Positions 43,322-50,839 of a stretch of DNA of 64,000 nt are shown piece by piece. The position numbers and the translations under genes were made by a program. The stretch lies in the NCBI GenBank assembly GCA_934457415.1, contig CAKSHM010000009.1, positions 36,534-100,533 on the forward strand. Reading direction: 5' to 3'. This stretch comes from an uncultured Eubacteriales bacterium. Lineage in GTDB: Bacteria > Bacillota > Clostridia > Oscillospirales > Acutalibacteraceae. How positions within the stretch are numbered: position 1 is the first letter of the stretch; every line of letters starts with the position of its first letter. The notes below the pieces were generated by a model. It had not been told where the DNA came from, made no database searches, and was given only the letters and a program-made list of their open reading frames with translations.

Positions 43322-44401
43322 ATGATGAACACAAAAAGAATTACGGCGCTTGTGCTGGCTTTAATCATGACCCTGCTCCTTGCCGCTTGCGGCAGCAAGA
43401 CCGGTGTGGACAGCACAAAGCCGGGACAAACAGAGTCCGATACAAAAACAGATAAGCCGGAAAAGGGCGTCAAGATCACACCGACGGCCGCCAAGTCCGT
43501 GGAGACGGAGAAATATGAGACCGCTGATTTCAGCATCACCATCCCCAAGGGCTGGCAGGTCAAAACAGGCGGAGCGAACATGAGCTTTTCTGTCACCGCA
43601 TACGACCCCGATGAACCGCGCAACATTATATTTTATCGGCTGAAGCTGGAGCCGCTGCTGCACACGCAGGAGGGCAAGAAACTCTGGCAGGATGTGTATA
43701 AAACGAAACCCAACTACGCCGATTTTGCCAATGCTCCGGTGCTGGAGGATCCGACCACCGAGGGTCTGTTCAAGGTCCTTCTTCCGGATTTCACCGTTAC
43801 CGACCGCTGCCCCGCCTCCTCTGCCTACGGCGCCCTTGCTCTGGGCGATGAGATCCTCCGCGCCACATTCACCGATTCCGGCGGCCCTGTCGAAGGCTTG
43901 TTCACCGCCAGTATTGTGGATTTCGGCAGCGTTCCCATGTGGGACGGCATTTTGGATTGGAATTTCAAGCAGGTAGATGCCGGCTACTACATGGCGTACA
44001 ATATGGCAATGGTCACGGCAGCCAAGGATTCCTTTTTGGATTGGAGCGAGCTGCTCCTCAAATGTATCAATACCCTGCAATTTTCCGACAGTTTTGTCGC
44101 CGCTACCATTAAGGCAAGCGACGATCAGGTAAAGCAGTCCCAGCAGATCAGCCAAAATTTCAACGAAACTATGGACGGTATCATGTCCTCATGGGAGAAC
44201 CGCAACAAAAGTCAGGACATTATGAGCCAGAAGCAGAGCGACGCCACCCTCGGCTATGAGCGCGTGTATGATACCGAAACAAATGAGATCTATAAAGCGA
44301 CAAACGGCTTTACCGATGTGTACGACGGCAAGCGCTATAAGCCCGTGACCGACGACAATATGTATGCCGAGCCTATCAGCGGCTATATTGAAAAGCAATA
44401 A
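43322..44401 (+). CDS. Lipoprotein of unknown function
   Basis: 359 residues with lipobox LLAAC (Cys23), a polar linker (24-60), a domain beginning YETADFSITIPKGWQV that resembles PsbP-like surface domains, and a C-terminal part with repeated D-x-Y-D turns (YERVYDTETNEIYKATNGFTDVYDGKRYKP). The coding sequence is richer in GC at third positions than its neighbours. AGGAG precedes the ATG at 43322. Function not recognised. Confidence 0.78.
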   Translation: MMNTKRITALVLALIMTLLLAACGSKTGVDSTKPGQTESDTKTDKPEKGVKITPTAAKSVETEKYETADFSITIPKGWQVKTGGANMSFSVTAYDPDEPRNIIFYRLKLEPLLHTQEGKKLWQDVYKTKPNYADFANAPVLEDPTTEGLFKVLLPDFTVTDRCPASSAYGALALGDEILRATFTDSGGPVEGLFTASIVDFGSVPMWDGILDWNFKQVDAGYYMAYNMAMVTAAKDSFLDWSELLLKCINTLQFSDSFVAATIKASDDQVKQSQQISQNFNETMDGIMSSWENRNKSQDIMSQKQSDATLGYERVYDTETNEIYKATNGFTDVYDGKRYKPVTDDNMYAEPISGYIEKQ

Positions 44402-44456
44402 CATTATAACAAAAGCGGTTTACCATAGAACCGTGATGAAAAGGAGGCGCCGAACG

Positions 44457-44822
44457 ATGAACAAGCAGCTTTCCGCTTTGCCGGACAGTAAAACAACAAG
44501 AATAATGCTGCCGTACAATCGGCAATATGTGATCTTCGCCGTCTATGAAGTGCTGGATAAAAACGGAGCCGAATATGAAAAAACAGACGCATCCACCGTT
44601 TTGGCAGAGATGTCGGTATACGGTAATTTGAGCCGGTTCTCTATCTCCGTAAATGAGCAGGAAGCGGGGACGGAACTGACCGTAACAATGATACATCCTT
44701 GCGACGGTCTGTCGGATGCCGGTATCCGGCGGGCAACGACCGCCATAGCCGACAGCGTATCGCAGCATCTGGAAAACGAGCTTGAGATAAACAAGGTATT
44801 CGTCCAAAGTCAACCTGTTTGA
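44457..44822 (+). CDS. Hypothetical cytosolic protein
   Basis: 121 residues, no signal or TM. Pattern: IMLPYNRQYVIFAVYEVLDKNG, FSISVNEQEAGTELTVTMIHPCDGLSDAGIRRATTAIADSV. AAGGAGG precedes the ATG at 44457. It lies 55 bases after the lipoprotein gene and probably shares its mRNA. Not recognised. Confidence 0.7.
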   Translation: MNKQLSALPDSKTTRIMLPYNRQYVIFAVYEVLDKNGAEYEKTDASTVLAEMSVYGNLSRFSISVNEQEAGTELTVTMIHPCDGLSDAGIRRATTAIADSVSQHLENELEINKVFVQSQPV

Positions 44823-44914
44823 AATTTCAGAACGGAGGCAATCAACTATACTCAGCATTGCAAACAATAAGTAAAAATGCCTTATAATAAGGCTTAAATA
44901 AAGGAGGAACTTTT

Positions 44915-46468
44915 ATGGAAAATCAAAACAAAAACACAGGGAGGAAAATCAATATGAAACTGAAAACCGCGCTTTTGATGCTGCTTGCGGCAGTATTAAG
45001 TTTTTCGTGCGTAATGACTGCAAATGCTGCCTCAATCAATGATAACGGCGAATACGCATTAGTGCTGGGCACTTCGTTTGATGAGCATGAAGGCTGTTTT
45101 GACGGGGAGTATGTCAAGCTGGTAAGGTTTAATGCAGCCAAAGGCGAAACAAAGGTCAAGCTGTCCGAATTGACAAAAGGGATTGTACCCTTTAACGGCA
45201 AAAATGAGTTTTCACATTGGGAGACACAGAAAAATGAAAAAGCCGGCGAAGAACTGCCGCTAACCGATTTTACGGGAACTGGAAGCTTTTACACATCAAC
45301 AGGTGAAGAAATCAAGTATAACAAGGGCTTAATTCTTGTGGCAAAATTTGAGGGCAAAGCATTAAATGAAACCGATAATTATTATGTAACGCTCGACGCA
45401 TTCGGAGGCACAGTTGACGGCAAGGCAAAAATACTGTTTCAGAGCAAATCAACGGAATTCAAGACGGTTGATTTAACAAAATATACTCCCGTAAGAAAAG
45501 GCTATACTTTTAAAGGTTGGGATTTAGACGGAAAATTAGTAACCTCTGTTGACGCAGGTGCTTTTGCGAGAGAAGCCGTAGTCAATCTAACTGCCGCATA
45601 CTCAAAAGACACCTTTGACGGAGACGGAATAGTATTAACACTTAATGCTAACGGCGGAATGCTTGACGGTAAGGAGGCTCAAAAGTATGACTATGTAGGC
45701 GGCGGAAATTCCGGAACCTCTATGTCGCTTTTGCCGTATCTCCCCGTTAGAGAGGGTTATACCTTTACCGGCTGGAATGCTAAAAGTGACGGAAGCGGAA
45801 AGAACTACACTTATATTTTCTGGAGAATTTGGGATAAGGACGAAAAGACCGATAATGTATTTGATAAGGATACTTTAATCACAGAAGACAACGGATATGT
45901 ACGTTATAAAAATGTAACCTTATATGCTTCTTGGAAAGCCTCCGGCGAAACAGTAAAGGAAATTCAAAGCACGGGAGAAACAAAAGCAAAAATCGAGTTT
46001 GCAAAAGAAGTCAGCAAGGATTACAAATTGGATATCAAACAAATTGAAGTCAAAAAAGAATTGGCAGACAAGAATGTAAAATTCATAGCTGATATCAATG
46101 TGTTGGACGGAAACAATAATGTTGTAAAGATCAGCGGCACTGAGATGAAGATAAGAATTGCTCTGCCGGACGGTTTGAAAGGCTATAACAAATACGAAGT
46201 TGCCTATATCTTAAACGGCGAAATTAAAGAAACAATGCCTGCTGAGTTAGAAAACGGATATATTGTATTTAAAACAAGCCATTTGAGTCAATACGGAATT
46301 ATAGCGGCAAATACCGTCAACGGAACAAAAAGCCCGAAGACCGGCGGCAACAGCAGCTTGGCTTTATGGCTTGAATTGATACTTGTTTTAGGCGTCGGGG
46401 CTTTTACTGTATTTGGCTTAACTAAAAAAAGAAAAAAGCCTACATCGCCGAACAGCACCGAAAATTAA
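44915..46468 (+). CDS. InlB-repeat surface protein with SPKTG anchor
   Basis: 517 residues. A signal peptide starts at M14 (MKLKTALLMLLAAVLSFSC). Three InlB/Flg_new-type repeats follow (VRKGYTFKGWDLDGK, VREGYTFTGWNAKSDG, NVTLYASWK), then a beta domain (IEFAKEVSKDYKLDIKQIEVKKEL). It ends in the sorting signal SPKTGG at about 468, a hydrophobic helix and KKRKK. Both the ATG at 44915 (AAGGAGG) and the one at 44954 (GGGAGGA) have good ribosome sites; the second gives a normal-length signal peptide. Confidence 0.88.
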   Translation: MENQNKNTGRKINMKLKTALLMLLAAVLSFSCVMTANAASINDNGEYALVLGTSFDEHEGCFDGEYVKLVRFNAAKGETKVKLSELTKGIVPFNGKNEFSHWETQKNEKAGEELPLTDFTGTGSFYTSTGEEIKYNKGLILVAKFEGKALNETDNYYVTLDAFGGTVDGKAKILFQSKSTEFKTVDLTKYTPVRKGYTFKGWDLDGKLVTSVDAGAFAREAVVNLTAAYSKDTFDGDGIVLTLNANGGMLDGKEAQKYDYVGGGNSGTSMSLLPYLPVREGYTFTGWNAKSDGSGKNYTYIFWRIWDKDEKTDNVFDKDTLITEDNGYVRYKNVTLYASWKASGETVKEIQSTGETKAKIEFAKEVSKDYKLDIKQIEVKKELADKNVKFIADINVLDGNNNVVKISGTEMKIRIALPDGLKGYNKYEVAYILNGEIKETMPAELENGYIVFKTSHLSQYGIIAANTVNGTKSPKTGGNSSLALWLELILVLGVGAFTVFGLTKKRKKPTSPNSTEN

Positions 46469-46487
46469 AAATAAACCCATAAATAAA

Positions 46488-46523
46488 GGGAAGTGACCGA
46501 AAACGGTCACTTCCCGTTTTTTT
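46488..46523 (+). terminator. Terminator after the InlB-repeat gene
   Basis: GGGAAGTGACCG-AAAA-CGGTCACTTCCC, perfect 12-bp stem, then GTTTTTTT. Confidence 0.92.
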
Positions 46524-46571
46524 ATTTCTGCGGCGGCGACAGCTCGGAAACAACCGAAATAAATCTGTCAA

Positions 46572-46610
46572 TTTGTAACTCTTGTGTTTTTTAAAAAAAC
46601 ATGTTATTAT
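46572..46610 (+). promoter_or_regulatory. Promoter of the split sensor-kinase operon
   Basis: TTTGTAACT, CTTGTGTTTTTTAA, then TTATTAT: -35 TTGTGT (46582-46587), 17 bases, -10 TATTAT (46605-46610). Very similar to 41476-41515. The leader to the start codon is about 270 bases. Confidence 0.6.
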
Positions 46611-46838
46611 AATTTTAACAGTTAAAGTCTGCATTTCCGCATTTCTGAGCAGTTCAGATCTTAATCAAGGCTGAAGGTAAGGATTTATTTTTTAAAAAAC
46701 AGAAAATTGCTGATTTTTACTCCGAATGATATTATGAAATCAGCGTCGGTCGGTGTGTAATAAAATTAGCCCATAAACAGTATAATGTTATTTTAGAACT
46801 CATATTCGGTATAGATTTGCCGAAAAATAAAAAATCGT

Positions 46839-46854
46839 CAAGGGATATCCCTTG
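46839..46854. promoter_or_regulatory. 16-bp perfect palindrome before the sensor gene
   Basis: CAAGGGATATCCCTTG, 31 bases before the ATG at 46886, inside the long leader. Operator or leader hairpin; no other function visible. Confidence 0.45.
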
Positions 46855-46885
46855 TCTGCCTAAGAGAAAGCGAGAGGTTTACCCT

Positions 46886-48511
46886 ATGAAACGGAATACT
46901 AAGCAGCTGCTCATCATGATTTTTGTTTTTACTCTCATTGCTGTGGCATATTCCTGTCGAATGCTCGCCAAATTTGATATCGGCGGAGTTTATATGAACT
47001 ATATTCGTGCGGCGCTTTATCTGCTGCTGTTTGCACTGTGGGGTTTTTCCATAGACCGCCGCATTATACAGACGCAGGCACTGCACTGCTTACGGCTGAC
47101 AGCTGCACTGATGCTAGTGTGGCTTGTTTTGCGCACACTGAAATATGAAGTTGTCACAGGTTTAACAGCAGCGCGGTACATTTGGTATCTTTACTATTTA
47201 CCAATGCTTTTTATACCCTTATTCGGAGTGTACATTGCTCTATCTCTCGGAAAAACGGAGAAATTTCGTTTAACCGGAAAGATCGGCGCTTTGGCGATCA
47301 TTCCGGCTGTGTTGTTTTTATTTGTGATCACCAACGATCTGCACCAGCAGGTTTTTGCATTCAGCAGCGGTGTACCCGGAGATCCGAATAATTATTCATA
47401 TTCCCACCGCCCGGTGTATTTTATATGTCTCGGTTGGATGGTCGCCTGCATGATTTTTTCGCTTGTATGCCTTTTTAATAAAAGCCGCGTCCCGAGTGCC
47501 GGGAAAAAGGAGCTTGCACCGTTTGCGTTAGGCTGTGTAACGATTTTATATGGGCTTTTGTATCTGTCGGGGCTGCCTGCCGTGCGCTGGTTGTTTGGCG
47601 ATATGAATGTAATGTTTTGTCTTTTATTTGCGGCTATTTACGAAAGCTGTATTCGTTGCCGTATGATACAGTCAAATACGGGCTATGCCGAGCTTTTCGA
47701 GGCAACTACTTTGGCGGCGTGTATTGCAGACCGCAACGGGAATATAGTTCTCCGCTCCCATGCCGCGGGTGAGGATATGGTTTGTCCTAAGGAGGGGCTT
47801 CAGATCATCCGTCCAAACGGAATACGCATTTCTTCTGCGCCTATCAGCGGAGGATATGCCGTTTGGCAGGATAATGTGCGTCAGATGACAGAGCTGAGTG
47901 CAAGATTAAGTGAGAACAGGGATAAAATAAAAAAGAATAAAGAAAAATTGCACGAAGCTTATCTCATAAAGAAAAAGCTTCATAGTGTGACTGAAAAAAA
48001 CCGTATTTATGATGAATTGGAAGTAAGGTACGGAAAGCAGATATCAAGAATAGAGGAACTGCTGAAGCAATGTGAAATTGCCGGACCTGCCGAAACTCAG
48101 AATTTGCTGAAAAGAATTCTTCTGCTCGGCACTTATATCAAGCGCAGCGCCAATCTGTACTTTCTCGGCATAGAATATGATTTTCTGCCGCAGCAGGAGC
48201 TTCGGCTGACTGTTGACGAGGCAGTACGGGTCATGACCGTCTGCGGTACGGAATGCAGCGTAGTATATCACACGACGAAACCCATGCGTTCGGCAGAGGT
48301 GGCGCGTTTGATTAAGCTTTTGAAAACCGTCGCGGAATCGGCGATAAACGGACTGTATTCTCTGTTTATTTCCGTGTCGGACAGCGAGCTGAATCTGTCG
48401 GTGGAGTGTGCTGCCGATTTGTCATTCATTGCTTCTTCAAATGTGACGGTTAAGCAGGAGGACGGCTTATGGCTTATTCGCACACAGATAGGGGGTCCGA
48501 GCTGTGCATAG
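46886..48511 (+). CDS. 7TM sensor protein with degenerate kinase-like C-terminus
   Basis: 541 residues. Seven TM helices (about 5-235) resemble the His_kinase_N/7TM region of sensor kinases (YNYLYYLPMLFIPLFGVYIALSLG-like pattern in residues 95-130). A PAS-like piece (TTLAACIADRNGNIVLRSHAAGEDM), a coiled coil (about 335-385) and a C-terminal region follow. In this last region an ATPase-like N box is reduced (TVAESAINGLYSLFIS) and no G boxes are visible. It probably senses and signals to the soluble kinase that starts eight bases before its stop. ATG at 46886; a TTG at 46817 is less likely. Confidence 0.8.
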   Translation: MKRNTKQLLIMIFVFTLIAVAYSCRMLAKFDIGGVYMNYIRAALYLLLFALWGFSIDRRIIQTQALHCLRLTAALMLVWLVLRTLKYEVVTGLTAARYIWYLYYLPMLFIPLFGVYIALSLGKTEKFRLTGKIGALAIIPAVLFLFVITNDLHQQVFAFSSGVPGDPNNYSYSHRPVYFICLGWMVACMIFSLVCLFNKSRVPSAGKKELAPFALGCVTILYGLLYLSGLPAVRWLFGDMNVMFCLLFAAIYESCIRCRMIQSNTGYAELFEATTLAACIADRNGNIVLRSHAAGEDMVCPKEGLQIIRPNGIRISSAPISGGYAVWQDNVRQMTELSARLSENRDKIKKNKEKLHEAYLIKKKLHSVTEKNRIYDELEVRYGKQISRIEELLKQCEIAGPAETQNLLKRILLLGTYIKRSANLYFLGIEYDFLPQQELRLTVDEAVRVMTVCGTECSVVYHTTKPMRSAEVARLIKLLKTVAESAINGLYSLFISVSDSELNLSVECAADLSFIASSNVTVKQEDGLWLIRTQIGGPSCA

Positions 48512-49463
48512 AATTAAACACTTAGGCTTTAACGCCATAAAGGAGAGCTTTGACCGACTCCCTACCGCGATATGTTTTTTTGACCGCATGGGTAATATTG
48601 TTCTCTGCAACAGGCAGATGTATCGATTGAGCCGGTATATGCTTGACAGCGATATGCAGTATCTCGGCGAGGTCGCAGAAGCTCTGCACGCACTGCCGAA
48701 CGGCATTGTAAAAATTCCGGATTTAGAGAATACCTATCGTTTTCCCGACAAAAGCGTATGGAAATTTGAAAAAACTAAGGTCACCGATCGTTACGGTGAG
48801 AGCTTTATACAGCTCACCGCCGCCGATGTTACCGATTTGTATCATGCTTTGGTACAGCTTACCGAAGACAGCAAAAAACTTGAGGAGGATACGGAAAAGC
48901 TTAAACAGCTTTCCGATAATGTCGAAGCATTGGCACGGGAAAAGGAACATCTTGCCGCAAAATCCGCCATGCATGACAGTCTTGCCGCCTGCATTACATT
49001 GACAAAGCAGTACATAACGGGAGAATTTAACAGTATTGACGCAGATGTTGTTTGCCGCGAATGGGAGAAAGTCATTGCCTTTCGGGATGCGTTTCATCTT
49101 TCGGAAAAGAAGAAACTGTTTGACAGCGCAAAGACCAGCGGCGTAACGGTAAGGATAAGAGGCGAAGAGCCTACGGACGGCGGGGAGGAGTTGATTTTCA
49201 CCGCCATGCAAGTCTGTTTGAACAATGCGATTCAGTATGCCAAAGCTACTGAGCTTTATGCAAATATTTGGGGAAATGAAGGCAGCTATACAGTCATGAT
49301 ACGCAATAACGGAAAACCGCCGGAAAAAAAGATCACGGAGGGCGGCGGGCTTACAAATCTGCGCCGCCGTATCGAAAGCTCGGGCGGTAAGATGACAGTA
49401 CAGAGTTTTCCGGAGTTTTCTCTTGTGATAGAGATACCTAAATCCGGAAATTTGGGGGTTTAA
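48504..49463 (+). CDS. Soluble PAS histidine kinase (LytS/DesK-like)
   Basis: 319 residues. PAS-like domain (about 15-105: LPTAICFFDRMGNIVLCNRQ), a coiled coil (about 118-155), a phospho-acceptor helix with MHDSLAACITLTKQY and an ATPase domain with N box CLNNAIQYAKA and G box GGGLTNLRRRIESSGG. No TM helix, so input should come from the overlapping 7TM gene. GTG start with GGGGG upstream. The regulator follows in four bases. Confidence 0.85.
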   Translation: MHRIKHLGFNAIKESFDRLPTAICFFDRMGNIVLCNRQMYRLSRYMLDSDMQYLGEVAEALHALPNGIVKIPDLENTYRFPDKSVWKFEKTKVTDRYGESFIQLTAADVTDLYHALVQLTEDSKKLEEDTEKLKQLSDNVEALAREKEHLAAKSAMHDSLAACITLTKQYITGEFNSIDADVVCREWEKVIAFRDAFHLSEKKKLFDSAKTSGVTVRIRGEEPTDGGEELIFTAMQVCLNNAIQYAKATELYANIWGNEGSYTVMIRNNGKPPEKKITEGGGLTNLRRRIESSGGKMTVQSFPEFSLVIEIPKSGNLGV

Positions 49464-49466
49464 TTT

Positions 49467-50120
49467 ATGGCTACAAGAAAAATTCTGATTGTTGAAGATC
49501 AGGCACTGGCAAGAACATATCTGTGTTCCTGTGTAGAAAAATGCACAGATTGTAAGGTTGCGGGTACACTTTCGCGTGCCGATGCGGCGCTTCGCCGCTG
49601 CAGTGAGGGCGACATTGATCTTATTCTCATGGATATTTGCACCGAAAGCGACTCTGACGGTCTGATTGCCGCCGAATCGATCAAAAAGCACTATCCACGG
49701 ATAAGGATCGTTATGGTGACTTCTATGTTGGAAGGAAGATTTCTTGATCGTGCAAGAAAGATCGGCGCCGACAGCTTCTGGTATAAGGATTCCCCTTCGG
49801 GAGATCTGGTAGGTGTAATCGACGGCACTCTTTCAGGCAAGCACTTCTGGCCGGACAGTGTTCCGACAGTCCGACTCGGCAATACGTTTTCTTGTGAGCT
49901 GTCCGACCGTGAGATGGAGACTTTGCGGCTGCTCTGCGAAGGAAAAACCAATTCCGAGATTGCATTAAAGCTTAATGTGGCTGAATCCTCGGTGCGGACC
50001 TATATTAACCGAATGCTGGAAAAAACCGGCTATAAAAATCGCAATCGCCTTATGATTGCAGCCGTCGGCAAACATATGGTTGTACCGGGATGCTGGCTTG
50101 AAGATAATGAAGAAATCTAA
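49467..50120 (+). CDS. NarL/LuxR-family response regulator
   Basis: 217 residues: receiver (ILIVEDQALARTYL, phospho-acceptor in DLILMDICTESDSDG, Lys in FWYKDSPSG) and LuxR HTH (LSDREMETLRLLCEGKTNSEIALKLNVAESSVRTYINRMLEKTGYKNR). Paired with the two preceding genes. The next promoter, at about 50330-50358, carries repeats and is its likely first target. Confidence 0.92.
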   Translation: MATRKILIVEDQALARTYLCSCVEKCTDCKVAGTLSRADAALRRCSEGDIDLILMDICTESDSDGLIAAESIKKHYPRIRIVMVTSMLEGRFLDRARKIGADSFWYKDSPSGDLVGVIDGTLSGKHFWPDSVPTVRLGNTFSCELSDREMETLRLLCEGKTNSEIALKLNVAESSVRTYINRMLEKTGYKNRNRLMIAAVGKHMVVPGCWLEDNEEI

Positions 50121-50229
50121 TAAATATGCGGTAATTTTGATAATTGTATGAATTTACTTACTTAAAATAGGTATGCCGTTCACTCGAAAATTTTTGATTT
50201 TCGGTCTGAACCCTATCCGTGTGACTGTG

Positions 50230-50259
50230 CCGCCCTGCTTAAAAAGCAGGGCGGTTTTT
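50230..50259 (+). terminator. Terminator after the sensor-kinase operon
   Basis: CCGCCCTGCTT-AAA-AAGCAGGGCGG, followed by TTTTTG. Confidence 0.9.
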
Positions 50260-50283
50260 GTGCGCCCGAAAAAATAGTTGTTC

Positions 50284-50358
50284 ACAATTTGTTTACAATT
50301 TAATTTCAATTTGTCCTCGCTTTTGAGGACAGACAGAGTCATTTCTCTTTGATATAAT
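50284..50358 (+). promoter_or_regulatory. Promoter with 11-bp direct repeats ahead of the dockerin locus
   Basis: ACAATTT at 50284, ACAATTT at 50295 and TCAATTT at 50306 repeat every 11 bases. TGTCCTC-gctttt-GAGGACA (50312-50331) follows, then a good -10 TATAAT (50353-50358) with no recognisable -35 at 50330. The design suggests an activator-dependent promoter. Confidence 0.55.
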
Positions 50359-50423
50359 AATGTTGTAAAAGAAGATGAAGTAATTCATCGGATATTTCAC
50401 GAAAGAAAAGGAGGGATGGTTTG

Positions 50424-50807
50424 ATGAAAAAAATTGTGGTCGATATGCAGAATTTTTTGTTTGGCGATTCCATAGCGGCTGCTTTCAAAAATTCAGACTA
50501 TGATATCACTGTAATTCGTGCGGAGTCCCCGGAAGATACACTCGAATTGTGCCGAGTATATACGCCGTTTGTTCTTGTAATGGAAGTTACGGCTTATACC
50601 CCTTGGCTGCTTAGCGAGAGGATGAAACTGCGGGACGTGGTAAAGGCGGTGTGCCCCGATTGCAAGATAGCCCTCATCGTGGATTCTAATACCGAAAAAC
50701 AGGCGGCAAAGGACATCCGTGACGCAAAGAAAAACAGTCTTATTGACCAGTTTTTCTATGGTTCAATGACCGCCGAATATCTGATGGATCAGATATATGC
50801 AATGTGA
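50424..50807 (+). CDS. Receiver-like protein, probably not phosphorylated
   Basis: 127 residues shaped like a lone receiver domain (MKKIVVDMQNFLFGDSIAAAF; FVLVMEVTAYTPW; CKIALIVDSNTEKQAAKDIRDAK; NSLIDQFFYGSMTAEYLMDQI). The position of the phospho-acceptor Asp reads Glu or Val, and the N-terminal acidic pair is absent. It may be a constitutive or protein-binding pseudo-receiver. Strong AAGGAGGG before the ATG at 50424. The first dockerin gene follows within 35 bases. Confidence 0.72.
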   Translation: MKKIVVDMQNFLFGDSIAAAFKNSDYDITVIRAESPEDTLELCRVYTPFVLVMEVTAYTPWLLSERMKLRDVVKAVCPDCKIALIVDSNTEKQAAKDIRDAKKNSLIDQFFYGSMTAEYLMDQIYAM

Positions 50808-50839
50808 AATCAATACAAAAAAAGGGAGGGATTAAGAAA

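Noticed and set aside
43361..44155. 264-codon open frame on the minus strand
   Set aside because: Lies wholly inside the lipoprotein gene, whose lipobox and ribosome site are clear; open by GC-rich codon bias.
48723..49691. 322-codon open frame on the minus strand
   Set aside because: Antisense to the soluble kinase and the response regulator, which show family motifs.
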